From Candidatus Nealsonbacteria bacterium RIFCSPLOWO2_01_FULL_38_120 (GTDB taxonomy: Bacteria > Patescibacteriota > Minisyncoccia > Minisyncoccales > GWA2-38-27), in assembly GCA_001821475.1 (NCBI GenBank), contig MHMF01000037.1, positions 1-6,253 on the forward strand: DNA of 6,253 nt, written 5' to 3'. Each line of letters opens with the position of its first letter. Position 1 is the stretch's first letter. Positions 1 through 5,385 of this stretch are shown piece after piece. The position numbers and the translations under genes were made by a program. Under the pieces are notes generated by a model that was given only the letters and a program-made list of their open reading frames with translations, was not told the origin of the DNA and ran no database searches.

Positions 1-1161
1 ATTGGGAATTTCCACAAATTTATCCCCGTATTTTTCAGAAATTTTTTTTGTTTCCAAATATTGGCTAAGAGGCGATATATCCGCGCCTTGATTTTGGCAG
101 GCGGATATTCCTTCTTCCACTTCCTGAAAATTTCTAAGGTTATCTCTTAATATAATTTTTTGGCTGTTGATTTTTTTCTGCTGTTCAATGAGCTGTTTTA
201 TTTTTTCCTGGGTTATTTCTAAAACTTTATTTATTTTCCCTCTCGCCGAGTCAGCTTCCACTCCATTGCCTTGATCTGTTTGGCAGGGGTCTCCACTACA
301 TCCTACGGGCTGTCCGCCTGCTTCTGGCTTTGCGCAAAGAGCAGTCATATTATTACAGAAACATCTGTCGGTAAGAGTTTTTAGGTATTTCATTAAGTCG
401 GAAATCCTGTCAAACGAATTGCCGCCTGGATTTTCATCTTCCGCGACAACGCCGAAAATTTTTAAGAATTTTCCGAGCCCGAAAAACCCGGCAGGACCAT
501 TGCTCGCTAATTCGGAATCTTCTATCTCATCTTCTGCCGTCATAAGCTCTTCAAGTTCGTCAACAGTCAATTTTAACTTATCAGTTGCCTCTTTGCCAAA
601 AACGCCATTTTCATCAGCATTCATTGATTTACTCAATGGCAGTGACTCGGAGACGGCAGAGGTTTTCAGTCCCGGGTTTTGAGGCAATTGCGCGGCAGGT
701 GCGAGAGGTTCGTATACTATAAGAGACAAGTCCGGGAGGGAAAGCAAGTTTGGATTTATAGTCGCTAAAATTAAATAAGAAGAAAGCAGAATGAGCAGAC
801 CGGTGAACGCGGCAGTCATCTGCTCTTTGGCTGTCTTTATTTTCATCGGATCGCCGGTGGAAGTGAAATAAATAAAACCGCCCCAAATTAAAGAACCAAG
901 TGTTATCAGCCCGGCAAAAGCAATAGCAAAGTCGTAAATATATTTTATGTAAGAAGGCAAGCTCGTCGCGATTGTTTCAGGTTTTTGGCCTAAAATTTCC
1001 GGGTAATCAAGCTCTAATTCGCTGTCCGCAGCTTGGGCTGGAGCGATATTAAAAGAGAAAACAACAGCGAAAAAAGCGAAAATAATAAAAAAGAAAATAA
1101 AAACAAGAGAAGGGGAAAACAAATTTTTAAAATGTTTTTTTCGGAAGAGAGAAGTTGCCAT
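1..1161 (-). CDS. Pilin-like (T4SS_pilin/VirB2-like) membrane protein with long Cys-containing, coiled-coil extension; partial, C-terminus outside window
   Basis: One uninterrupted reading frame runs from the ATG at 1161 to the left edge (387 codons, no stop). The N-terminus has a basic stretch, a hydrophobic helix (about residues 17-37) and a likely signal-peptidase site after AQA (residue 44). Two further hydrophobic helices (about 73-98 and 117-134) flank a short polar turn with STGDP. This helix-GG-x-STGDP-K-helix pattern is that of the small pilin-like proteins (TrbC/VirB2-like, T4SS_pilin) common in Patescibacteria, which usually end soon after the second helix. Here a long tail follows: an acidic stretch (about 180-218), a Gly/Phe-rich hydrophobic patch (224-240), a cysteine cluster (C267, C269, C276, C288, C293, with GDPC at 290-293), then a Lys/Gln/Glu-rich predicted coiled coil (about 308-350) and C355. 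A near-consensus promoter sits immediately upstream and no Shine-Dalgarno is visible. The domain resemblance is pattern-based. The function (surface appendage, secretion channel or envelope structure) is inference. The reading frame is certain; the exact family is less so. Confidence 0.85.
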   Translation of the reverse strand, partial: MATSLFRKKHFKNLFSPSLVFIFFFIIFAFFAVVFSFNIAPAQAADSELELDYPEILGQKPETIATSLPSYIKYIYDFAIAFAGLITLGSLIWGGFIYFTSTGDPMKIKTAKEQMTAAFTGLLILLSSYLILATINPNLLSLPDLSLIVYEPLAPAAQLPQNPGLKTSAVSESLPLSKSMNADENGVFGKEATDKLKLTVDELEELMTAEDEIEDSELASNGPAGFFGLGKFLKIFGVVAEDENPGGNSFDRISDLMKYLKTLTDRCFCNNMTALCAKPEAGGQPVGCSGDPCQTDQGNGVEADSARGKINKVLEITQEKIKQLIEQQKKINSQKIILRDNLRNFQEVEEGISACQNQGADISPLSQYLETKKISEKYGDKFVEIPN

Positions 1162-1172
1162 TGTATTCCGCT

Positions 1173-1199
1173 ATTATATCATACGGGCAAAATCCGCAA
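1173..1199 (-). promoter_or_regulatory. Extended -10 promoter of the pilin-like gene
   Basis: Read on the minus strand, a perfect TATAAT (1178 to 1173) is preceded by TGA, giving an extended -10 (TGnTATAAT). A weak -35-like TTGCGG lies at 1199-1194, 15 bases upstream. Transcription would be expected to start about seven bases after the -10, near 1166. That is only about five bases before the ATG at 1161, so the mRNA would be leaderless or almost so, which fits the lack of a Shine-Dalgarno. The motif is seen directly; the start point is inferred. Confidence 0.6.
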
Positions 1200-1244
1200 T
1201 AGTGGAAAAAATAAAAGTGGTGGTAGAAAATAGCAACAGCGCAA

Positions 1245-1292
1245 TTTATCGTCAATTAAAAACCACGATCGTGGTTTTTAATTGACGATAAA
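1245..1292. terminator. Perfect 48-bp palindrome, probable terminator hairpin with shared core
   Basis: The two 24-base arms are perfectly complementary around a centre between 1268 and 1269. As RNA this gives a long stem closed by a GATC tetraloop. The central 16 bp (1261-1276, AACCACGATCGTGGTT) is identical to the centre of the hairpin at 4668-4721, but the outer arms are unrelated to it. Inside the structure the core is flanked by an A run on one side and a T run on the other, so a short hairpin plus T-tract terminator can be read on either strand. It lies 3' of the penicillin-binding protein gene and upstream of the pilin-like gene's promoter, so its likeliest job is ending transcription of the former. 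There is no long T-tract outside the arms, so a protein-binding dyad or a dispersed repeat is also possible. Confidence 0.7.
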
Positions 1293-1312
1293 AATAACGG
1301 GAGTATGTCCCG
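1291..1312 (-). terminator. Small hairpin with T-rich tail after the penicillin-binding protein gene
   Basis: On the minus strand CGGGA (1312-1308) pairs with TCCCG (1302-1298) across a five-base loop and is followed by TTATTTTT. This is a short, weak intrinsic-terminator shape between the gene's stop at 1371 and the big palindrome; the two may act in series. The five-bp stem is short enough to arise by chance. Confidence 0.3.
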
Positions 1313-1370
1313 CTATATTGCATATTTGCCTATCTGTTGCCTATTTTTCTATCTATTATATTATTTATTT

Positions 1371-3350
1371 TTATGGAGATGGGGCGAGATTTTCTGCTGG
1401 CGCGGGATTTTCCAGCGGAGTGAAATTTTTTTTTGGAAATCTGGGAAGCGTTTTATTAAGAAAAGCGCGCCAAATCGGTCCCGCCAAAACAGTGCCCGGC
1501 TCTTTTGCCATTGCCGCGTTATTGTTGTTGCCAACCCAAACGCCAGCGACCAATGATGGAGTATAGCCGATTATCCAGCCGTCGCGATAATCATTGGTGG
1601 TTCCTGTTTTTACCGCCACTTGGTAATTTGGAAAATGCAAAACAGAATTTATTCCAAACATCGGAGCTCTTGCTTCATTGTCGGAAAGTATGCTGTTTAT
1701 AATTATGGTTGATTTGCCGTCTATCACCCTCTTAGAATCGTTTTTATTTTCTTCAATTATATTTCCTTTTGAGTCCTCTATTTTCAGAACAGAAAACGGC
1801 GCGATTTTCAGTCCTTCTGCGGCAAAAACGCCGTAAGCGGAAACCATATCCAATAGCTTAACTTCTCCTCCGCCCAGAACAATTGCCGGTCCGTAAAAAG
1901 AATTTTCATGGTTCAATGTGGACAATCCGAATTTACGGGCGTTATTTATACTGTCTGGAATTCCAGCCAATTGCAAAAGCGCCTTTATGGAAGGTATGTT
2001 TAGGGATTGGGCGAGCGCTTGCCTTAGGGTCACGGGTCCCCTGAATTTTCCGTCATAATTTTGCGGAATATATTCTTCCCCGCCCCAGACGCCGAAGTTT
2101 GTCTGTTCATCAATAACCACATATTGGTCGTTGTATCCTTTTTGAAAAGCTGTTGCGTAGATAAACGGCTTGATTGAGGAACCGGGCTGGCGGCCGATAT
2201 TAAAAGTCGCAACATTTACTTTCGGGTCAAAGAGGCATTTTTTTCCGGAAACACAATCTTTGGGATACGGCTCGCCGAACCAGTCGGCTGATCCTACCAT
2301 AGCCAGGATTTCGCCGGTTTTCGGGTCAATGGAAACCAAAGCGGCGTTATAAGCGCTGTATTTTTTATTTTTTTCCACGCCGTCTAAAACTGCTTTTTCC
2401 GCATCGCTTTGGATGCCCCAATCAAGCGTAGTATAAACTTTGAGCCCGCCTTCTTCCAGAAAATTTTGCCCGTATTTTTCCGTCAGATAGTTTTGGACAA
2501 AAAAAACAAAGTGAGGGGCTTTTATAGGGCTTAAGGCAGGAGCGAATTTCAATTCTTGTTTTTTCGCTTCTTCGGCTTCTTCTGTTGTAATATAATGTTC
2601 TTGCGCCATTCTGTTTAAGACATAATCCTTTCTGCCGAATAACTCTTCGTTGTTTTTAGCATTATATGGGTTATAAAAACTGGGCGCTTTTATCGTCGCC
2701 GCCAAAAGCGCTGATTCCGCCGCAGTAAGGTCTTTTGCCGGTTTGCTGAAATATGTTTTCGCCGCGCTTTGGACGCCGTAGATATTGGGGCCGAACGGAA
2801 CTTGGTTTAGATGCCATTCCAAAATTTGGTTTTTTGAATATCGCCTTTCCAGCTCCAATGTTAAAATAATTTCCCTGATTTTTCTTTCCACGGATTTTTC
2901 ATTAGTCAAAAATGTGGAGCGGATTAATTGCTGGGAAATAGTTGATCCGCCGAAGGTCGGTTTCTTTAGAGCAAGGTCAAGCTTGATTGCCCTGAAAATT
3001 CCAGACAAGTCAATGCCGAAATGCTTATAAAAATTAGCGTCCTCGGCCGATATTACCGCCTCTTTCATATAGTTGGAGATTTCGCTTAATGCCACGACTT
3101 CTCTTTTTTCTTCCCCGTATAATTCGTAAAGCAGAGCTTGTCCCGTCCTGTCGTAAATTTTAGTTGATTGGTTGAATGTTTTTTCAGTGAATTTTTCCGG
3201 TCTGGGCAGGTCTTTGGCATAATATATGAAAACGCCGACGGAGAATATAAAAAAAAGCAGAACGAGCGCGAATCCAAAAACAAAAAGCCGGAAAACCAGT
3301 TTTATTTTCCGCTTGCCCTGTGTTTTTCCGAAAGAAATTTTTTTAACCAT
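1371..3350 (-). CDS. Class A penicillin-binding protein (peptidoglycan glycosyltransferase/transpeptidase, PBP1A type)
   Basis: Bifunctional cell-wall enzyme that polymerises lipid II into glycan strands and cross-links the stem peptides outside the membrane. The 659-aa length is usual for the class. A basic N-terminus and one membrane anchor (about residues 20-44) lead into a family 51 glycosyltransferase domain with EDANFYKH (catalytic Glu about 103), GGSTISQQL (134-142) and the RKIREIILTLELER block (157-170). The transpeptidase domain carries SxxK in PGSSIKPF (S391, K394), SLN (449-451) and KTGTT (581-585), so all three active-site motifs are intact. A segment before SxxK holds two cysteines five residues apart (C366, C372), long compared with classical PBP1A. 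The C-terminus ends in a Pro/Ala-rich tail. I start at the ATG (3350); a TTG six bases earlier is in frame. There is no Shine-Dalgarno; TATAAT boxes lie just upstream. The gene is transcribed divergently from tyrS. Confidence 0.96.
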   Translation of the reverse strand: MVKKISFGKTQGKRKIKLVFRLFVFGFALVLLFFIFSVGVFIYYAKDLPRPEKFTEKTFNQSTKIYDRTGQALLYELYGEEKREVVALSEISNYMKEAVISAEDANFYKHFGIDLSGIFRAIKLDLALKKPTFGGSTISQQLIRSTFLTNEKSVERKIREIILTLELERRYSKNQILEWHLNQVPFGPNIYGVQSAAKTYFSKPAKDLTAAESALLAATIKAPSFYNPYNAKNNEELFGRKDYVLNRMAQEHYITTEEAEEAKKQELKFAPALSPIKAPHFVFFVQNYLTEKYGQNFLEEGGLKVYTTLDWGIQSDAEKAVLDGVEKNKKYSAYNAALVSIDPKTGEILAMVGSADWFGEPYPKDCVSGKKCLFDPKVNVATFNIGRQPGSSIKPFIYATAFQKGYNDQYVVIDEQTNFGVWGGEEYIPQNYDGKFRGPVTLRQALAQSLNIPSIKALLQLAGIPDSINNARKFGLSTLNHENSFYGPAIVLGGGEVKLLDMVSAYGVFAAEGLKIAPFSVLKIEDSKGNIIEENKNDSKRVIDGKSTIIINSILSDNEARAPMFGINSVLHFPNYQVAVKTGTTNDYRDGWIIGYTPSLVAGVWVGNNNNAAMAKEPGTVLAGPIWRAFLNKTLPRFPKKNFTPLENPAPAENLAPSP

Positions 3351-3418
3351 ATACAATTATATTTTTTTATTATATGATAAAAAAACAATAAAATAAATGT
3401 CTTAATTCAAAATATAGC
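3351..3418. promoter_or_regulatory. Divergent promoter region between the PBP gene and tyrS
   Basis: This 68-bp spacer is almost entirely A and T. On the minus strand there are two TATAAT boxes (3374-3369 and 3361-3356). The first would place the PBP transcript start about 11 bases before its ATG, the second about at the ATG itself. On the plus strand TATGAT (3373-3378) is a possible -10 for tyrS. I find no convincing -35 for either direction and no Shine-Dalgarno before either gene. In such AT-rich sequence TATAAT matches are partly expected by chance, so which box is used is uncertain. Confidence 0.45.
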
Positions 3419-4660
3419 ATGCAGATTAACACTAATTCGGAAAAAATTAAAGATATATTGACTCGGCGGGTTGAAGCAGTGGTAGAAAGGGATAGTTTGG
3501 AAAAAAGATTAGCGTCCGGCAAAAAATTAAGGATAAAGCATGGTATAGACCCGACCGGGCCAAAGATTCATTTGGGCAGAGCTGTTCAGTTTTGGAAATT
3601 AAGGGAATTTCAGAAAGTGGGGCATCAGATTGTTTTGATTATTGGCGATTTTACTGCCCAAATCGGAGACGCGTCTGATAAAACATCAATGAGAAAGCCG
3701 CTTTCAGAAAAAGAAATAAAAGAGAACATGAGGGGTTATAAAACGCAGATTGGCAAGATATTGGATATAAAAAAAACAGAAATCCATTATAACAGCGAAT
3801 GGTTAGGCAAGCTTGCTATAAAGGACTTAATGCGGCTGTCGGGAATTTTTACCGCCCAACAGTTAATTCAGAGGAGAAATTTCAAGGAAAGGTGGGAACA
3901 TGGAAATCCCATCGGTTTGATTGAATTAAACTATCCCTTGTTTCAAGGGTATGATTCTGTCGCGATTGAGGCGGATGTGGAAATTGGGGGCACAGATCAG
4001 ACATTTAATCTTTTGGCAGGGAGAAGGATACAGGAATATTTCAAAACAAATCCTTTATTTTGTTTTGGTGGGAAACAAAAATTTTACGCCAAAGAAGTTC
4101 AAGATATCATTACTTTGAAAATGCTCAACGGCTTGGACGGCAGGAAAATGTCAACCTCTTGGGGCAATATTATTGCAATCGTTGACGAGCCGGCTGATAT
4201 GTATGGCAAGATTATGTCTATGAGAGATGAAATGATTCTTGAATATTTTGATCTTTGCGCGAATGTCCCCTTGAAGGATGTGGAAGAAATTAGGGATAGT
4301 TTGAAAAGCGGGATGGCGAATCCCAGAGATATAAAGGCGAGATTGGCGAAAGAAATTGTCGGGCTTTATTACGGGAATAGTAAAGCGGAAAAAACCGAAA
4401 AAGAATTTGAAAATGTTTTCAGGGACAAAGAATTGCCGAGCGAAATTAAAGAAATTGAAATTAAAGAAATTGAAATTTCCATTTTGGATTTATTGGTCAG
4501 GGCGGGTCTAATAGAGTCAAAAGCAGAAGCAAAGAGATTGGTTTTGCAAAAAGGAGTTAAAATAAACGGGGAGGTCCAGAACGATTGGCAAAAAATTATT
4601 AAAATAAAAAGCGGAATAATAATTCAATCTGGCAAAAGAAATTTTGCAAAAATAAAATAA
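3419..4660 (+). CDS. tyrS: Tyrosyl-tRNA synthetase
   Basis: Class I aminoacyl-tRNA synthetase that charges tRNA-Tyr with tyrosine using ATP in the cytoplasm. The 413-aa length fits the bacterial enzyme (E. coli 424). The catalytic fold shows GIDPTGPKIHLGRA (residues 42-55, the HIGH-type motif as HLGR), IIGDFTAQIGD (74-84), the tyrosine-pocket segments NYPLFQGYDS (171-180) and EIGGTDQTFN (188-197), and GRKMSTSWGN (241-250, KMSKS-type loop). An anticodon-recognition helical domain follows (about 255-340), and a C-terminal S4 RNA-binding domain (about 353-413). Residues about 206-233 look longer than in E. coli-type enzymes. A 15-bp tandem repeat in the DNA (4442-4477) encodes an EIK/EIE-rich linker just before the S4 domain. 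No Shine-Dalgarno precedes the ATG. The gene is monocistronic here and faces ruvC, with a shared terminator hairpin eight bases after its stop. Identification is secure. Confidence 0.97.
   Translation: MQINTNSEKIKDILTRRVEAVVERDSLEKRLASGKKLRIKHGIDPTGPKIHLGRAVQFWKLREFQKVGHQIVLIIGDFTAQIGDASDKTSMRKPLSEKEIKENMRGYKTQIGKILDIKKTEIHYNSEWLGKLAIKDLMRLSGIFTAQQLIQRRNFKERWEHGNPIGLIELNYPLFQGYDSVAIEADVEIGGTDQTFNLLAGRRIQEYFKTNPLFCFGGKQKFYAKEVQDIITLKMLNGLDGRKMSTSWGNIIAIVDEPADMYGKIMSMRDEMILEYFDLCANVPLKDVEEIRDSLKSGMANPRDIKARLAKEIVGLYYGNSKAEKTEKEFENVFRDKELPSEIKEIEIKEIEISILDLLVRAGLIESKAEAKRLVLQKGVKINGEVQNDWQKIIKIKSGIIIQSGKRNFAKIK
4442..4477 (+). repeat. 15-bp tandem repeat within tyrS (2.4 copies)
   Basis: The unit GAAATTAAAGAAATT occurs twice exactly (4442-4456, 4457-4471), followed by GAAATT. 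Being a multiple of three it keeps the frame and encodes an alternating EIK/EIE stretch (residues about 342-353) in the linker before the S4 domain, a place where length change should be tolerated. Confidence 0.85.
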
Positions 4661-4667
4661 GGCGAAG

Positions 4668-4721
4668 AATAAAAGCGGCGTATATAAACCACGATCGTGG
4701 TTGATATACGCCGCTTTTATT
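4668..4721. terminator. Bidirectional intrinsic terminator between convergent tyrS and ruvC, with shared palindromic core
   Basis: A 54-bp inverted repeat with 27-base arms and a single mismatch (A4686 against G4703). It is centred between 4694 and 4695 on AACCACGATCGTGGTT (4687-4702), the same 16 bp found at 1261-1276. The outer stem contains a strong GCGGCG/CGCCGC block and ends in A-rich/T-rich flanks. On the plus strand the stem is followed by TTTTATTTCTATTTTT; on the minus strand by TTATTCTTCGCC and then TTATTTTATTTTT. It starts eight bases after the tyrS stop and ends 20 bases before the ruvC stop, the expected place for a terminator serving both genes. Confidence 0.85.
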
Positions 4722-4741
4722 TCTATTTTTCTATCCTTGAT

Positions 4742-5254
4742 TTATTGTTTGAAACGATTTTTATCGCGCAGTTCCATCGCCCCGCAAAAGGCAATGCCGA
4801 GAGCGTCTGCCGCGTCGTCCATCTTTGGAATTTTATCCAAATTGAAAATAATTTTTATCATTTTCTGGACTTGTTTTTTTTCCGCTTTTCCGTAGCCGGC
4901 TATGGTCATTTTCATCTGCAAGGGGGTAATTTCGCAGACCGGTATTTTGTTTTTTGCGGCAGTGTAAAGAATTACGCCTTTTGCCTGGCTTACCGGCATT
5001 GCGGTTTTTAAGTTCTTAAAAAAATAAATACTTTCAATGGCAAGAAGAGAGGGTTTGTATTTTTTTATAAGATTATCTATTCCTTTATTTATTTCAATCA
5101 GTCGTTCGCCCATATTTTTTCCAAACAATGTTTTTATGCATCCAAATTCAATTGTCTCTAAATTGCCGTTTTTAATTTCTAGTTTTAGATTTTTAATTTT
5201 GATTATCGCAAAACCCGTCGTGGCAGTTCCCGGATCAATTCCTAAAATTATCAT
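4742..5254 (-). CDS. ruvC: Crossover junction endodeoxyribonuclease RuvC
   Basis: Holliday-junction resolvase; as a dimer it makes paired nicks across four-way junctions during recombinational repair, normally guided by RuvAB. With the ATG start the protein is 170 aa, the usual family size. All four acidic metal-binding residues are visible: D7 in LGIDPG, E74 in AIESIYFF, and D147 and D150 in DDAADALGIA. The ITPLQMKMTIAGYGKAEKKQV segment (109-129) matches the conserved DNA-contacting region. Residues 18-30 form a Lys/Ile/Leu/Asn low-complexity strand-turn that seems longer than in E. coli RuvC. Start choice: an in-frame TTG at 5263 lies five bases from an AGGAGG, whereas the ATG at 5254 is 14 bases away; homology fits the ATG, spacing fits the TTG. 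It lies downstream of yebC, the common order, but ruvA and ruvB do not follow; the next gene is the convergent tyrS. Confidence 0.95.
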   Translation of the reverse strand: MIILGIDPGTATTGFAIIKIKNLKLEIKNGNLETIEFGCIKTLFGKNMGERLIEINKGIDNLIKKYKPSLLAIESIYFFKNLKTAMPVSQAKGVILYTAAKNKIPVCEITPLQMKMTIAGYGKAEKKQVQKMIKIIFNLDKIPKMDDAADALGIAFCGAMELRDKNRFKQ

Positions 5255-5265
5255 AATTTTCAAAA

Positions 5266-5323
5266 CCCCCTCCTCAATCCTCCTCTCCGATGACCATCGG
5301 AGGGGAGGGAAGGCGGGGGAGGG
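5266..5323. repeat. GC-rich imperfect inverted repeat (REP-like hairpin) upstream of ruvC
   Basis: The pyrimidine-rich left arm and purine-rich right arm pair around a two-base centre (5293-5294). The inner stem 5279-5292 with 5295-5308 is complete apart from one G-T wobble (5284/5303) and includes CCGATG/CATCGG. An outer block CCCTCC (5268-5273) can pair with GGAGGG (5318-5323). The composition stands out sharply from the AT-rich surroundings. C/G-rich hairpins of this kind are dispersed intergenic repeats in many bacterial genomes, including Patescibacteria as I recall; whether this one has other copies cannot be judged from one window. Confidence 0.7.
5269..5274 (-). promoter_or_regulatory. 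Strong Shine-Dalgarno for ruvC, inside a hairpin arm
   Basis: On the minus strand AGGAGG (5274 to 5269), within GAGGAGGGGG, is a full-consensus ribosome-binding site. It is five bases from the TTG at 5263 and 14 from the ATG at 5254. It lies in the purine arm of the GC-rich inverted repeat 5266-5323, so its similarity to a Shine-Dalgarno could also be a by-product of that element. Confidence 0.5.
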
Positions 5324-5333
5324 AAAATTGTTT

Positions 5334-5364
5334 AAAAATTCCCAAACATCGGGTGTTTGGGAAT
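5334..5364 (-). terminator. Intrinsic terminator of yebC
   Basis: On the minus strand ATTCCCAAACA pairs with TGTTTGGGAAT (arms 5364-5354 and 5348-5338, extendable by one G-T pair), with a short GC-rich loop, followed at once by a T run (TTTTTAAAC). It lies 22 bases after the yebC stop. This is a textbook Rho-independent terminator shape and would reduce read-through into ruvC. Confidence 0.8.
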
Positions 5365-5385
5365 CTGGGATATAGGTAGAATGCG

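Noticed and set aside
419..682. Plus-strand open frame rich in serine
   Set aside because: It is antisense to the pilin-like gene; the serine run is the complement of its acidic codons.
629..886. Minus-strand open frame of 85 codons
   Set aside because: It lies in another frame inside the continuous pilin-like gene (1-1161) and has no recognisable motif or composition of its own.
1326..1344. Short direct repeat TTGCCTAT x2 downstream of the PBP gene
   Set aside because: Eight bases repeated twice in low-complexity AT-rich spacer is compatible with chance.
1282..1566. Plus-strand open frames overlapping the 3' end of the penicillin-binding protein gene
   Set aside because: They begin inside the palindrome and run antisense to a secure gene, with no family resemblance.
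4697..5011. Plus-strand open frames opposite ruvC
   Set aside because: They begin inside the terminator hairpin and are antisense to conserved RuvC codons.
5266..5364. CRISPR array, attachment site or riboswitch in the yebC-ruvC spacer
   Set aside because: The two hairpins differ in sequence and there are no spaced direct repeats; a terminator plus a GC-rich inverted repeat explains the region, and no known riboswitch fold was recognised.
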